Shown: in pieces, positions 44,400 through 55,110 of the stretch | How positions within the stretch are numbered: position 1 is the stretch's first letter | Layout: each line of letters opens with the position of its first letter | NCBI GenBank assembly: GCA_029204225.1 | Contig: CM055103.1 | Coordinates: 18,986,925 to 19,050,924 of the forward strand | Direction: 5' to 3' | Source: Diphasiastrum complanatum | Taxonomy: Eukaryota > Streptophyta > Lycopodiopsida > Lycopodiales > Lycopodiaceae | Length of the DNA stretch: 64,000 nt | Notes under the pieces: model-generated | Told to the model about the DNA's origin: nothing | Database searches by the model: none | Seen by the model: the letters and a program-made list of their open reading frames with translations, nothing else | Position numbers and translations under genes: made by a program

Positions 44400-44910
44400 A
44401 AATGGCTTTTATAGAGAGTCAGAATTCTGGCGGCCACGTGTCAGACCTTCCGGGGCCGAGCCACGTAGCGGGGGCAAATCAAAGGCAGTTGGTTTCGAGG
44501 TCTCACGCACTATATCTTTTGCGTCGGCCCACTCGATGCCGGCCACGTCGCCATGCTCACCACGTGGCAGTGACTCGACGGTCGCCAGATAACACGTGGC
44601 AAGATCTGGGCTGATTAGGTTAAAACTGACGGTGGTGCGCTTAGGGTTTCCAGTGTGTGGAGATTCTGAAGAGGACCCTTCGCTCAGTCGCTGCATCAGT
44701 CGCGCTGCTTCCCATCCGTTTCCCTGCTGTCTTCTCAGCGCGGAGTGGTCATATCTCGGGACCGTTGGATTCTACTAGATACGTTCAGATCCTGCCACGT
44801 ATTCATTTTTGAAAATTTACGAGCTGCGTCGAGTGGTCGCTGTACCACGTGTAGGGATCTGAGTGGTGGGGGGTATAATATTCCGTGGCGATAAGCCTCC
44901 TTTATATATT
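44400..44910 (+). promoter_or_regulatory. G-box-rich promoter of the SRA gene
   Basis: Four exact CACGTG G-boxes (44435, 44561, 44593, 44846) and three further CACGT cores (44462, 44544, 44796) lie within 420 bp. A TATA box TTTATATATT is at 44901-44910, about 44-53 bp before the preferred start codon. GC content is clearly higher than in the flanks. CACGTG elements bind bZIP and bHLH factors (ABA, light or stress signals in plants). The region is also the upstream flank of the divergent recombinase gene, but its GC-rich part is nearer the SRA gene. Confidence 0.7.
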
Positions 44911-44953
44911 TGCTCTCTTTTGGCTGCTTTGCTTCTTCAGAGGTTTTGCGGCG

Positions 44954-44987
44954 ATGGCGATGGCGATGGCGATGGCGATGGCGATGG
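44954..44987 (+). repeat. GCGATG hexanucleotide repeat at the start codon
   Basis: GATGGC units repeat five to six times, giving alternating Met-Ala and five further in-frame start codons. Slippage would change only the N-terminal length. Confidence 0.9.
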
Positions 44988-47900
44988 AGGTGGAGGAAAG
45001 GCAGCGATACAGACTACCAGGCGATGGCGATTTTCATCCTTTTCACAGAAACCGGAAACAGAGGCAGAGGCAGAATCAGAGCTTTCCAACGAGCCATTAT
45101 TTTCCCGGGCAGAAGCGGAATTTCTATCCCAGGAATAGGCCGTTCCACAGGGAGCTTGCTCCTGCTTTGTCCACAGGAAGGGAGATGGGTCGCTTCACTG
45201 GAAAGAAGCATTGCTTCAGGTATTTGGGTGCTAGGCCTTCCAATCAGAGAATGTATGATCTTGGAAGAAAGCCCAGCTTGCAGAATGGTCCATTTGGGTG
45301 CAGGCGTCGCTGGATAGACACATCTGCGGTGGATGATCGCAGGGAAGAGTGGTGGCAGAGGAAAAGGCAGAAAATGCACGACTCTGGATGTGGGTTTGGA
45401 TTTGGGTATGAGTCTAGATTTGGTTGTGAGGAAGCTTATGAGTGGGATGCGGAGGTGGGAGCTAGAGTGTGGCCCAAGCAGCAGCAGGCTGAGGGTTCAG
45501 CGGGTGGAAGAGCGGTTCAGGAGGATTGTCTGTCTTCTGTTTCAGCGCAGCGTAGTACTGGAAGCTATGCTGCATTTTCAAGGCAGAAGCCTGAGGTTGA
45601 TTTCGGCTTCCATGAGCAGGAACAGGCAGTTGTTAAATCAACAGAAGTGGATTCCATCAGAGATCAGCGTTTTCCACTCGATTTTGAGATATCTTCTTCA
45701 AAACAGAGTGACCAAGCAAACCAGCGTTCACCACTCAGCTTGGAGATACGGAAAAAGCAGGAGCCAGCTGAGGCTTCGGCAGCTGAAAGAGCAGCTCAAG
45801 AGGATTGCATCACTTCTGCTCCAGCGCAGGCTAGTCCAGGAAGCTATTCTGCGTCTGCAAGACAGAAGCTCGAGGCTAATCTCTTCTTGAATAAGCAGGA
45901 AAACCGAGCTCTTCAGGCAACAGAAATGGATTGCACCTCAGATCAGCTTTATTCTCCCGACTTAGAAGTATCTTCGTTAATACAGTGTGGCCAAGCAAAT
46001 CAGTGGCTTCCTGTTTATTTAGAGCGAAAGCAAGAGCAGGCTGAGGATCTAGCAGTTGAAAGAGCAGTTCAAGAGAATTCCGTCGCATCTGTTTCAGCGC
46101 AGCTTAGTCCAGGAGTCAGTCCTGCATCTGCAAGGCAGACGCCTGAGGCTGATTTCTGCGTTAACGAGCAGGAAAAGCCAGTTGTTCAAGCAACAGAAAC
46201 GGATTTCATCGCAAGTGAGCCTTTTGCTCTCAGCTTAGAAACATCCTCATCAAAGCAGAATGGCCAAGCAGCACAGCGTTCTGGCGGCAGTCTAGAGATA
46301 TGGGGAAAGCAGGAGCAGGCTGAGGTTTCAGCAGTTGGAAGAGCAGTTCAAGGGGATTGCGGAACTTCTGTTTCTGCGCGGCTCAGTGCAGGAAGCTATC
46401 CCGCATCTGCCAGGCAAAAACTTGAGGCTTATTTCGGTTTCCCTGAGCAGGAAAAGGCAGTTTCTCAAGCAACCGAGACGGATGGCATCTCAAATCAGCG
46501 TTTTTCTATCGATTTAGAGATGTCCTCATTGAAACAGAGTGACCAAGCAACTCAGAGTTTTTCTCTCAATTCGGAAGTATCTCCATCAAAACAAAGTGCC
46601 CAAGGAACAGATGATCGTTGTCCTGATGATAAATGCAATGCCGCAGCTGCTTTGGCCACCACCTTTGTGGTTTTTAGGAAAAAACGCTTCAAGCCTATTG
46701 CAATTCGAAGCTGGGGAAATGGTTGCATTCTAAAAACTCTTAAGAATAACAAATCCTCTGAGAATGATCATTCTTTGAGCCAAATCACAGAACCAGCAGA
46801 AGATAGGCCTCCATGGAAAGGTGGAGGTCATGCAGGCGTCTTGCTGACAGAAGAACGTCTTGGCATGCATAAACAAGCAGATATTGATAGATTCAAGCCT
46901 AAGCATCTGGAATCTGACAAGCTGCCTCACAGTGAAAAGAGAACTGCAATTATAGTTGGAGGAGTCTCTGGAAATTCTCCCCCAATGTCCAAGAAGCAAA
47001 GGAGTGGGGGATACAGATGTAGGAGCTCGTTGGTTGGTTGGGGCAAAAGCATAGTGGAAACAGAATCAAATGGTTCAGAGACAGGCAGGGAGGATGTTGA
47101 TGTAATCAGTTCTGCATATAATGATAAGCAGACACAACCCGAAGATGGATTTTTGGGTAAAGAAGCTCTTGGTTCAAGTTCAGCTTTGATGGGCAAGCCT
47201 CTGTATGCAGTTTCAGAGGAATTCTGGCAGTCAGATTCAGGCAGCAGCATGATGAAAAGAGGTCCAGATAGTTGTGAAGTTCCTACTAGCGTCAGCTCTC
47301 AGTATTTTGATGCTATCATTTCTTCACCTGATAGCAAAATCACAGAAGATAAGGTTGGTCTAGCTGAAAAACAGCCAGGGTGTTCAAATTCAAGTTCAAC
47401 CCTTAAGCCAGTACCAAAACATTTAATGTTTAAACGCCCCGTGGCTATCAAGAGCAAAAACTGTTATGAAGTCGTCAAGAGGAAAACAATTCTTTTGGAC
47501 TCGTCATCAGATGAAAATGAAGCATTTTCAAAGCAGAAATGTTATAAAAAGTGGGCATCCCGTGACGTAGCTTCAAAGTTACATAGAATAAGATTGTGTT
47601 TGAGCTCCAAAGAGTGGAATGTCAAAGAAAGATCAACCAGGGATTCGAATTCAGAGAGTAAATTTAAGGAAGACGAAGAAGATGAAATTAGGAGTTTGTT
47701 TCTTGAAACTCTCAAGAAATTTGACAGGTTTAGACGTAAAGCTTCACAAGACAGAAGTGATTCTCGCAGCAGATCAGACCTAAAGGCAGGAATGCTCATG
47801 AAAAAATATAACCTACGAATTAACGAGATCAAGCGCCTTGGTTCTGTTCCAGGCATAGAAGTGGGTGATCAATTTTTCTTCAGAATTGAGATGCTAGTTG

Positions 47901-48346
47901 TTGGTTTACACATGCAAGTGCAAGCAGGCATAGATTTCATTGTTGCCAAGGAAAGTCAGTATAATGAGCCAGTGGCAGTCAGCATAGTTGCCTCAGTAGG
48001 CTATGACTATGATCTCAATGATGGCGATACGCTGATCTACACAGGTCAAGGTGGTAATGCGCACAAGGATGAGAAATTTCTGGAAGATCAAAAACTTGTA
48101 AGAGGGAACTTGGCTCTGAGCAACAGCCACAGACACGGGCTACCTGTCAGAGTGATCAGATGTTATGATAGAAAGAATAAAAAGTCAGAAAAGATCTACA
48201 CTTATGATGGCCTTTATAAAATAGATAAAGTTTGGGATGAGAAGGGGAGATCTGGGTTTCTTGTGTACAAGTTCTGTTTACAGCGTCTCCCTGGGCAGCC
48301 TCGATTGGTGTCGCCTTTTGCTTTGTCCAGTTCTTTTCAAGGTTGA
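44954..48346 (+). CDS. SRA-YDG domain protein with N-terminal tandem repeats (no SET domain)
   Basis: Single uninterrupted ORF of 1130 codons from ATG 44954. An in-frame ATG at 44885 would lie upstream of the TATA box, so 44954 is preferred. Order: MAMAMAMAMAME start, a basic R/Q-rich segment, four ~92-residue tandem repeats (about residues 175-545), conserved basic motifs (KKRFKPIAIRSW, LMFKRPVAIKSKNCYEVVKRK), and a C-terminal SRA domain (about 940-1115) with GIEVGDQFFFRIEM, VGLHMQVQAGID, SVGYDYD, DTLIYTGQGG, DQKLVRGNLAL, VRVIRCY and GRSGFLVYKF. SRA domains of SUVH and VIM proteins bind methylated cytosine. The protein stops right after SRA, where SUVH proteins continue into pre-SET and SET, so it is likely a nuclear reader without methyltransferase activity. 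SRA-only proteins are known in Arabidopsis. Confidence 0.9.
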   Translation: MAMAMAMAMAMEVEERQRYRLPGDGDFHPFHRNRKQRQRQNQSFPTSHYFPGQKRNFYPRNRPFHRELAPALSTGREMGRFTGKKHCFRYLGARPSNQRMYDLGRKPSLQNGPFGCRRRWIDTSAVDDRREEWWQRKRQKMHDSGCGFGFGYESRFGCEEAYEWDAEVGARVWPKQQQAEGSAGGRAVQEDCLSSVSAQRSTGSYAAFSRQKPEVDFGFHEQEQAVVKSTEVDSIRDQRFPLDFEISSSKQSDQANQRSPLSLEIRKKQEPAEASAAERAAQEDCITSAPAQASPGSYSASARQKLEANLFLNKQENRALQATEMDCTSDQLYSPDLEVSSLIQCGQANQWLPVYLERKQEQAEDLAVERAVQENSVASVSAQLSPGVSPASARQTPEADFCVNEQEKPVVQATETDFIASEPFALSLETSSSKQNGQAAQRSGGSLEIWGKQEQAEVSAVGRAVQGDCGTSVSARLSAGSYPASARQKLEAYFGFPEQEKAVSQATETDGISNQRFSIDLEMSSLKQSDQATQSFSLNSEVSPSKQSAQGTDDRCPDDKCNAAAALATTFVVFRKKRFKPIAIRSWGNGCILKTLKNNKSSENDHSLSQITEPAEDRPPWKGGGHAGVLLTEERLGMHKQADIDRFKPKHLESDKLPHSEKRTAIIVGGVSGNSPPMSKKQRSGGYRCRSSLVGWGKSIVETESNGSETGREDVDVISSAYNDKQTQPEDGFLGKEALGSSSALMGKPLYAVSEEFWQSDSGSSMMKRGPDSCEVPTSVSSQYFDAIISSPDSKITEDKVGLAEKQPGCSNSSSTLKPVPKHLMFKRPVAIKSKNCYEVVKRKTILLDSSSDENEAFSKQKCYKKWASRDVASKLHRIRLCLSSKEWNVKERSTRDSNSESKFKEDEEDEIRSLFLETLKKFDRFRRKASQDRSDSRSRSDLKAGMLMKKYNLRINEIKRLGSVPGIEVGDQFFFRIEMLVVGLHMQVQAGIDFIVAKESQYNEPVAVSIVASVGYDYDLNDGDTLIYTGQGGNAHKDEKFLEDQKLVRGNLALSNSHRHGLPVRVIRCYDRKNKKSEKIYTYDGLYKIDKVWDEKGRSGFLVYKFCLQRLPGQPRLVSPFALSSSFQG
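45478..46590 (+). repeat. Four in-frame ~276-bp coding repeats
   Basis: Units begin at about 45480, 45756, 46031 and 46310 (92-93 residues each). Each has a K-Q-x2-AE start, an RAVQ-D/E-x segment, SVSAQ-S-GSY-ASARQK-EA, a QE-x-AVVQATE-D segment and SSxKQSxQAxQ. The copies are about half identical by eye. The likely disordered composition (Q, S, E, A) suggests a scaffold or interaction region. Confidence 0.85.
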
Positions 48347-49380
48347 TTAGACCAGGAAATGTGACAGCTTCTTTTAGTGGGCCATCCTTTTGTTTTGTGA
48401 GATGGCTGATAAATTGCTCTAGTACTGGCCAGCTTACTTTTGAGTTTTCAAAAGCTGATCAATTTCAATTTTCTTGTATAGGAAGTATAGTTCATTTGTT
48501 GTCATGAACATACAACAATGTTAGGCCAGATGGTTCCATTAATCAGTTTGGGGACCCACTTGTCAGCCACATACACTTGTCAGTCACATGCTTTTACAGC
48601 ACGTTTTACAGACTTGTTGGCTGCTTTGTTGAATGTGTGGTTATTTCTTGGAAAGTGTCTTTGGTGCCTTCAAAGTAGTATAAAGTAGCATCTTAACTTA
48701 CCATATGAGTTTCCAATTTCTTTCTACAAGATTCATTGCTCTTCCTTGTAAGGAATTAGCCGTTCTCAGTCATTGATGTTCATTCAATACTATTTGCAGA
48801 AGAATGTGATTCACATGTCTGTTCGCGATTGTTTTTATGGGATGGCATTACCTTTGAGGTGGCTGAGAAAATGCTCCAGTACTGGCTAACCTGCTTTTGA
48901 GTTTTCGAAAGCTGTTCCATTTCTTGTATTGCAAGTATAATTTATTTGGCTTCACGAATGAGATCTATGCTTGTTTCTATCATGAATACCCAACAATGTT
49001 AGGGCACATGGTCTCACTTATCAGTCAGGGACTCACTTGTTAGCCACATTTTTTTAGGATGAGTGTAATCTGCACCATCTAATGGAGATGGGGATCATAC
49101 CACCATCTCTTCAAAATGGTGGTACATGTGACACCACCATTGCCACAAACCAGTGGTGCCTAATACGATGATCTTATTATTTCAGTACATTTTGCACTTG
49201 TCAGTCACATGTTTTTACCTTAGTATCCTTAGGGCCTTCAAAGTAGAGTATGAAGTAGCATCTTTGCTGGTCATTATTTAACTTACAATCTGAGTGTTTA
49301 GTCATTGATGTTCTTTCAATTCTCTTTGCAGAAGAATGTTATTGACATCTTCTTTTATTGTATGTTTGACCCATTAAGAT
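48347..49380 (+). repeat. Tandemly duplicated 3' flank of the SRA gene
   Basis: Segments 48361-48830 and about 48838-49370 are diverged direct copies in the same order: GAGATGGCTGA...GCTC-AGTACTGGC, TTTTGAGTTTTC-AAAGCTG, CAACAATGTTAGG, CACTTGTCAGTCACATG, CCTTCAAAGTAG, GTCATTGATGTTC, TTTGCAGAAGAATGT. The second copy has an extra ~130 bp near 49055-49185 containing a CCACCAT/ATGGTGG inverted repeat. The 3' UTR presumably lies in the first copy. Confidence 0.75.
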
Positions 49381-49699
49381 CTTTTTGAACTGAAAAAGTT
49401 TTTCTTTTGGTGTGCTTTTGGTGATTTATTGCACTTAAATTAACTCTGGACTCATGGTTACAAGATGGGTATTAAATATAGCTAGTAATGACATTAATAG
49501 TGTGTAATGAAAAACCATAGGGTCAACCTAAATGCATTTAATGCACCAAAATTATAATTTCAAAACAAAGTAGCTTTTTCTCAAGTTTTCTCATAAAAAT
49601 GAAAACTTTCAAATTATCACAAAAACACATTAGCTAAATATCTGCGGAATGTACAAAGGAGGTGCATAAGTAAAAAACAATGTCATGTATGTGGATACT

Positions 49700-50070
49700 A
49701 AAGTGGGGACTATCCATGCGTGGATGATCCATGTGCATGCATTTTTTGAAAACATTGCTGATATAATGTTGTCTAAAATTTGGCTTTTTGAGATGCGGAT
49801 TATCTACAATTTACGCATGATGCAACCAACACTTTCACTAATTGACTATTGAAGATCTTGTAGCATTTTTGATTGTACGTGGATTATTCCCACGTGGATA
49901 ATCCATGCCATAGTAAACTTGAAACAAGAAAGCTTGGATTTGGTGTGGAAAGATATTCACTTGTGGATTATCCAAGTGATCTCCAGCGATTCCAAATAGT
50001 AAAATCGGTGGATAGCTTGTGGATGGTCATCCACGCACTATCCACACATGGGTTATCCATGTGAATATTT
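49700..50070. repeat. Cluster of GTGGAT/ATCCAC palindromic motifs
   Basis: At least eight GTGGAT, GGATTATCC or ATCCA(C/T) motifs, often as pairs around TTATCC or AATCC (49716-49735, 49877-49907, 49960-49978, 50008-50065), in otherwise AT-rich sequence with no gene. Confidence 0.6.
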
Positions 50071-52415
50071 GAAGTTTTTTTTGGGCGACAAAATTGTTTT
50101 CCTTGCTATCCTTGCTCCATGCTCAACGAGTTTTGGGTTGGAGCCTTGTTTGCTTTGTGTGAAAAAAAAAGAAAAAGATGAGTGAGAATGAGGGGGTGAG
50201 AATTGAGTGAGTGAAATTTTGCTTGTTAATCGGTAATTTTGTTGTTATTCTCAGATAGTAGTTATATTGTTTTTCCGATTGTATGCTATTGGATTCTAAT
50301 CTTTTTGTGTCATTAAGATTTGTATATGAAAAGTAAGAAAAGATCTTTCATTGTAAAGGAACATAGCATCAATTGCAAATGTTAGAGCAAGAGTTGCAAA
50401 ACAATGGAGAGAGCATTGAGAGGGAAAGGGCATCGACAAGAAGAGAGATAGACAAACATTGACTTCGGGGGTAAATAAAAAAACACATGTATTTCTATTC
50501 ATTTAGTATCTACTTAATGATTTTATGTGTTATCTATTGATGCTTCTCATTGTGCTAACTTTTGATATCTATTGATTAATTCATGCAAATCATGTGCATC
50601 AAGTTACAATAGGTGTAATGCAATCAAGTTACATTGCATTAAATTCATAATAGATGCATTGCATTTAATTCATGATAGATTATATATTGCATTCAATTCA
50701 TAATAGATGCATTGCATTTAAGTTATATGCATCCAATACTATTGCAAGATTATATAGTAAATAAAGTCTTATATATTCATACGAAAGGTACATGTATTGA
50801 GAAGCAAAGGAGGAGATAAATTCCACTTCCAGCCATTGTCCTTTTTCAAGGCCTTACATCTAGTGCTTCTATGTATTTGATATCAAATAAAACATTATTT
50901 GGAATTTACTTGACGCTTTTTAATCACTGGCGTTGTCCCCTCATAGCTTGTTTCTTGTAAGTTCACATTGGTATCAACATCACCAAATTTCCTTTCATTT
51001 TCATTCAATGGCCTATTTGCAATAACATCCACATTTTTCTCACCATCTTGTATGTTTGAAGATGTAGCGCCTAATATTAGGTATATAATGAATTATCCAA
51101 GCACGCTTACCCATTTGGTAGGTGGAGTTTGGCGACTCATGGGATTGGTGGCAAATCTCACCAACCACTTATAGGTTAACTCCTAGATTATAGGAACTCA
51201 ACTTGGAGCTCAATGAACACCAATGAACTTGATATAACAATGATTCCTTTGACTTCTATTATCTACCTAACTATGTACATGAAATGGTGACACTTGGTCA
51301 ACCAAGATGTTATCAAATTCCCAAATTTTTATTTCAGCAAAATTCTAGCTGTCGCAAATCATACCAAAATATCCAAATACAGAATTGCAACCTTAGAACT
51401 ACGAAGAGCATCGATGGAAGACTAGAAACGGGAGTTGCAAAACTTATATTCATAGGGAGTTATACCATCAGAAGAGAGTCGACAAAAGTAGCGGACCAAA
51501 CAACAAACAAACAACAAGCCTGACACCTCACAAATCATACTTTATGGCGACTGGAATAAAAGCATGGCCGAGTCGAAAAATGCACACATAAGTGCAATTG
51601 AAACTATTAGTATTGTAAAAGTCAAACACCAGTAAATGGTGCAATGTACTAGCATGCCAAAGGCGCGAGAAATAGTGGTAGACTAGCTCTCAAATGTAAA
51701 AAGGCACCCAAGTAGTTAAAAATGAATTTAAATAAAATTTTTCGTGCAACTCAAGTTGCTATGGCACATGGTTTTTGGTCCATCAAACTCTAACCCTAGC
51801 TTTGTCTATATAAGGGCATGTGACACCATTTCCTAAACACCTCTTTCTATGCGATTTGTCTATTCATGTTGAATGCTTGTTTTTTCATTGTTAAGGATGG
51901 TACACATTCAAACTTTATTAGTAGCACAAACATTCATCACTTTTAGTTCAAGAAACTAAATCCAAGATACACATTTTAAGAAAATAGATGTTAGATACTC
52001 ACACACCAATAAGTGATCATTAAGATCGGCAGGTAGGCTTACATTGTTCACTTCCCTTGACAAGATCAACCTCAAGAGGAGAAGATCTAGAGCCACTAAT
52101 GCCTAGATAATCCAAAGCTAGAGCCACAGTAGCCTAGAAAACAAAAAGAACAAAAAGAAGAAGAAAAAGAGAATTTGAAAGATGCATTTTCCCACAATCT
52201 AGGCACCATTCCACGATTAGATCTCGAGCTAGGTCGGTGACACCCTTGGTTGCCTAGATTCTCACCTCTAAACTAGTTTTACTTCTCTCCATTGGATTGA
52301 AAGCCGTACTACAAGCGACACTCACCCGGTTGTAGATCCAAAATCCTCAAAGCTACATCCTTAGGGAGGCATAAAAAAGAGACTACATTTTTTTGATGTC
52401 GTTGCTAGGGAGAGG
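50071..52415. other. AT-rich intergenic sequence
   Basis: No gene recognised. At 50595-50745 a degenerate repeat of ATTCATAATAGATGCATTGC and related units occurs three to four times. A TATA-like TCTATATAAGGG at about 51805 has no gene attached and may belong to an old LTR. Confidence 0.5.
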
Positions 52416-52529
52416 ATGCTAAAATTGTTTAGGAGTGATTTTTGTTTGCTTTTGTGGCCTTTTTTTTTTTTTATTACGGGCTTTTTGCTAGCAAAGCAAG
52501 CATATCGAAATCAAATATTATTATCTCAG

Positions 52530-52660
52530 GGAAAATGTGCAGAGTTTCACTCATTTACTACAAGATTGATTTTATGGCAGCAAATTATTTCACCAAAGCA
52601 CTATCGAAAGACAATCACATCAGATTCAAATTTAAAGATCAAAAAATTTCAGGATCCACA
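52530..52660 (+). pseudogene. Possible copia RNase H tail fragment
   Basis: The frame contains DFMAANYFTKALSKDN, resembling the ADIFTKALSKD motif at the end of copia RNase H. It is short and isolated, so only a weak call. Confidence 0.4.
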
Positions 52661-53484
52661 TCAACACTAGAGTCGTCACAAAATGTGCACAAAAGTATGC
52701 ATTTCAAGCATTTATTCAAAAAATCATATCTCATAAACTCTTATGAATCACATCAAATCCTTTCACATGTGTGTTCTTCATATATACATTTACCAATTAA
52801 AAATTTTGAGACCTTCATTTTGAACAACTTAAATGTAAGTGATGTGTCAAACATGTTGGGGTACTATTGAAACCTCAAGATTTTCATATATGGGACATTC
52901 AATTTTTTGCCTATCTACTCTTAAAAATCCTACATGATTATAGAAACATGTCTATAACAAAAATTGCATTTTGAGTTCTATAGAGATAGATTCGTGCATC
53001 CAAAGTTATCCATTTAAGTGTTGATAGAAATCATTGAAACTAGAAGTATCATATTTGAGTGTATAACACCATGATTTCAACAATATTTTTTTCGGTTGTC
53101 TACATTAAAAAGTATTATATGACCATAGACACATGTGTGTACTTTTTCACATGTGTGAGGACTCTCAATTCAATGTGGTTGATCTTCTAAGGTGGGTGTG
53201 ATTTCACATAGATCTACACAAGGTTGACACAATGTAGATTGACAATTCTAAGGCAAGAGCACACAAAACATGCATCAATCATTATGAGAGACCACTTTTG
53301 AAAAAAAAAACTAATGGTTGATTCATTGCCAGACTCTCATTCTATTTTCATGCTTCCTATTCCTTGGCTTGGGGGTGAAGCTAGAGTTGATTGGTTGCTT
53401 CTACTTGGTTGGGTGGTTTCTCCATAGTGTGTTTTCCATTGTGTTTGTCTTGTAAGCAGGATCTTGAGGAGCCTTCCCTTATAG
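52661..53484. other. Spacer, probably including an LTR end
   Basis: No ORF with recognisable motifs. The right end immediately precedes a primer-binding site, so an LTR of unknown length should end at about 53484. Confidence 0.4.
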
Positions 53485-53500
53485 TGGTATCAGAGCAAGG
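53485..53500 (+). other. Primer-binding site of an LTR element
   Basis: TGGTATCAGAGCAAGG on the plus strand, complementary to initiator-Met tRNA; it probably belongs to the chromovirus remnant that follows. Confidence 0.75.
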
Positions 53501-53799
53501 CTTACAAAGATCGAGAAACTTATTGGAATTTTGGTGGAGATCAACTAGTATTCTCATCCAGGTGGTGGAACAAGAGTGCAAGTTGGTGGATTCTCCCGGT
53601 TTCAATTTGCATGTTGCTAAGGTCCATGTCTCTCTCAATTTCTTGTGGTTTATGGTGAATTGTCCTAGAAAGAAATTTGTGTTGCTTTTTGGAGATTTTT
53701 CTTGAGTAGCTCAAATCTTATGTAGATCTGGATTTTCCAGCAACTGTACTTTCATTTTAGGGATCATTAATGATGAAATTTATGATGCATGCCAGTTCT

Positions 53800-54576
53800 T
53801 TTAATGATTTATGATTCTTGGCTATGTTCTGGTCAAAATGACGAACGATTTATTAAGTCCATATTTGGAAAAGTTTGTGGTAGTGTTTCTGGACGATCAA
53901 AGAGCATGCTAAGTATCTCCGTAGTGTCTTATGTATCTTAAGACAAGAGAAGCTTTATGCAAAGGAATCAAAGTGCGAATTCTTTAAAAAGGAACTTCTT
54001 TACCTTGGTCATAAGATCACCTCTTTTGGGATCAAGATTGACGAGGAAAAGGTGGAAACGATAGTGAAATGGGCAGTCCCTTAAACGGTTCGTGAACTTA
54101 AGTCATTCTCAAGTTTTTCATAGATTTGTAAAAGAGTACTCGAAGATTGCTGCACCTCTCAACAATATGTTGAAAGGAGTGAAAAGTCGCAAAGGTAGGT
54201 CAAGTCCTCTCATAAGGTGGAATGAGAAGTTAAATAAGAGTTTTCTGAAACTCAAGCTTCTAATTGCCTCAGCTCCAGTTTTGAGGATAGCGGATCCAGA
54301 TTTGCCGTTCGTCAGAGAGTCTACATGAAGGAGAGCATCTTGGATCTAGAGATTAATTGGACCTGTTGGATGAATCATCAGGTGTGTCTCGACTTGAACC
54401 CAAAAAGATCTTGAATACAAGAACTCAACGATTGAGGAATCGTATAGTTACCGAGCATCTGGTTCGATGGAAGAGATGCACAAACGATGATCATTCCTAG
54501 GAACACAAAGGAAGCTTAAGGTGGAACTTCCCCATTTTTAAGTTTTGAGGACGAAATTTGAATAAGGGGGGGAGAA
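53800..54576 (+). pseudogene. Ty3/gypsy chromovirus remnant J1: RT/RNase H joined to chromodomain
   Basis: In shifting frames: HAKYLRSVLCILRQEKLYAKESKCEFF and LGHKITSFGIKIDEEKVETI (RT thumb), FVKEYSKIAAPLNNMLKG and RWNEKLNKSFLKLKLLIASAPVL (connection and RNase H start). Near 54330 it jumps to PKKILNTRTQRLRNRIVTEH and LVRWKRCTNDDHSWE, a chromodomain-like C-terminus. Most of RNase H and the integrase are deleted. A polypurine tract (AATAAGGGGGGGAGAA) and an LTR follow. Confidence 0.8.
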
Positions 54577-55110
54577 TGTCATGCCCATGACTAGTCTTGG
54601 GTAGCATGACCACGCTGGAGATTAGTAGACCAACAACCCATAAGTGTATTATGACTATAAGGGATTTGGGGCCCTTATGTTTCCAAGGTCATAATTAATG
54701 GTTGTAGGCCTAAACTCTTGATGGTGGATTTGTATGGGTCTATCAGTGAGTCATTGGGAACTGGATGACGTGGCCCATATATGCTACAGAGGTGTCCAAT
54801 GTCACAGTGCACTACTAGTGGTGCATGGGCCTTGGAGGGTATAAGTATACCTATTGGGCTCTCACTAGTGTATGCTTGATTTTGGATTGGTAGCTACATA
54901 CTGCTAGAGCGATTCCTCTCTCCTTATGTGATTGATCCATAGCTTGGGGGCTAGATCTATTCGATTTAGGCTTGGTTGGGTTGGTTTGTCTACCATCCAT
55001 TCCCTTGTTTGTTGTTTGTATTGGCATGCTTAGGATAGTATCATGTGTGTAGGACTTTATAATGGATATCTCCAAATCATAAGGAGATGAGTCTCGTATT
55101 TTTTACAACA
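54577..55110 (+). mobile_element. Chromovirus LTR (right end approximate)
   Basis: Starts TGTCATGCCCATGACTAG at 54577, right after the polypurine tract. A TATA-like TATAAGTATACC lies near 54840. The right end is uncertain; a ...TTTTTTACA at about 55109 is one candidate. A gypsy gag-pol follows downstream, so this LTR may serve two half-elements. Confidence 0.6.

Noticed and set aside
44409-44696. 95-codon minus-strand ORF upstream of the SRA gene
   Set aside because: It lies in the G-box promoter region, has no recognisable motif and seems open only because of the GC-rich composition.
44885-44953. In-frame upstream ATG giving a hydrophobic MAISLLYIFALFWLL leader (possible signal peptide)
   Set aside because: The TATA box lies within this stretch, so transcription should start downstream; the ATG at 44954 is a better start and a nuclear protein is expected.
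45014-47856. Several 60-185-codon ORFs on both strands within the SRA gene
   Set aside because: They overlap the 1130-codon ORF and repeat with its internal repeats; no independent motif.
48347-48700. Possible downstream pre-SET/SET exons of a full SUVH protein
   Set aside because: No SET, pre-SET or splice signals followed by such motifs were seen, and the paralogue stops at the same residue.
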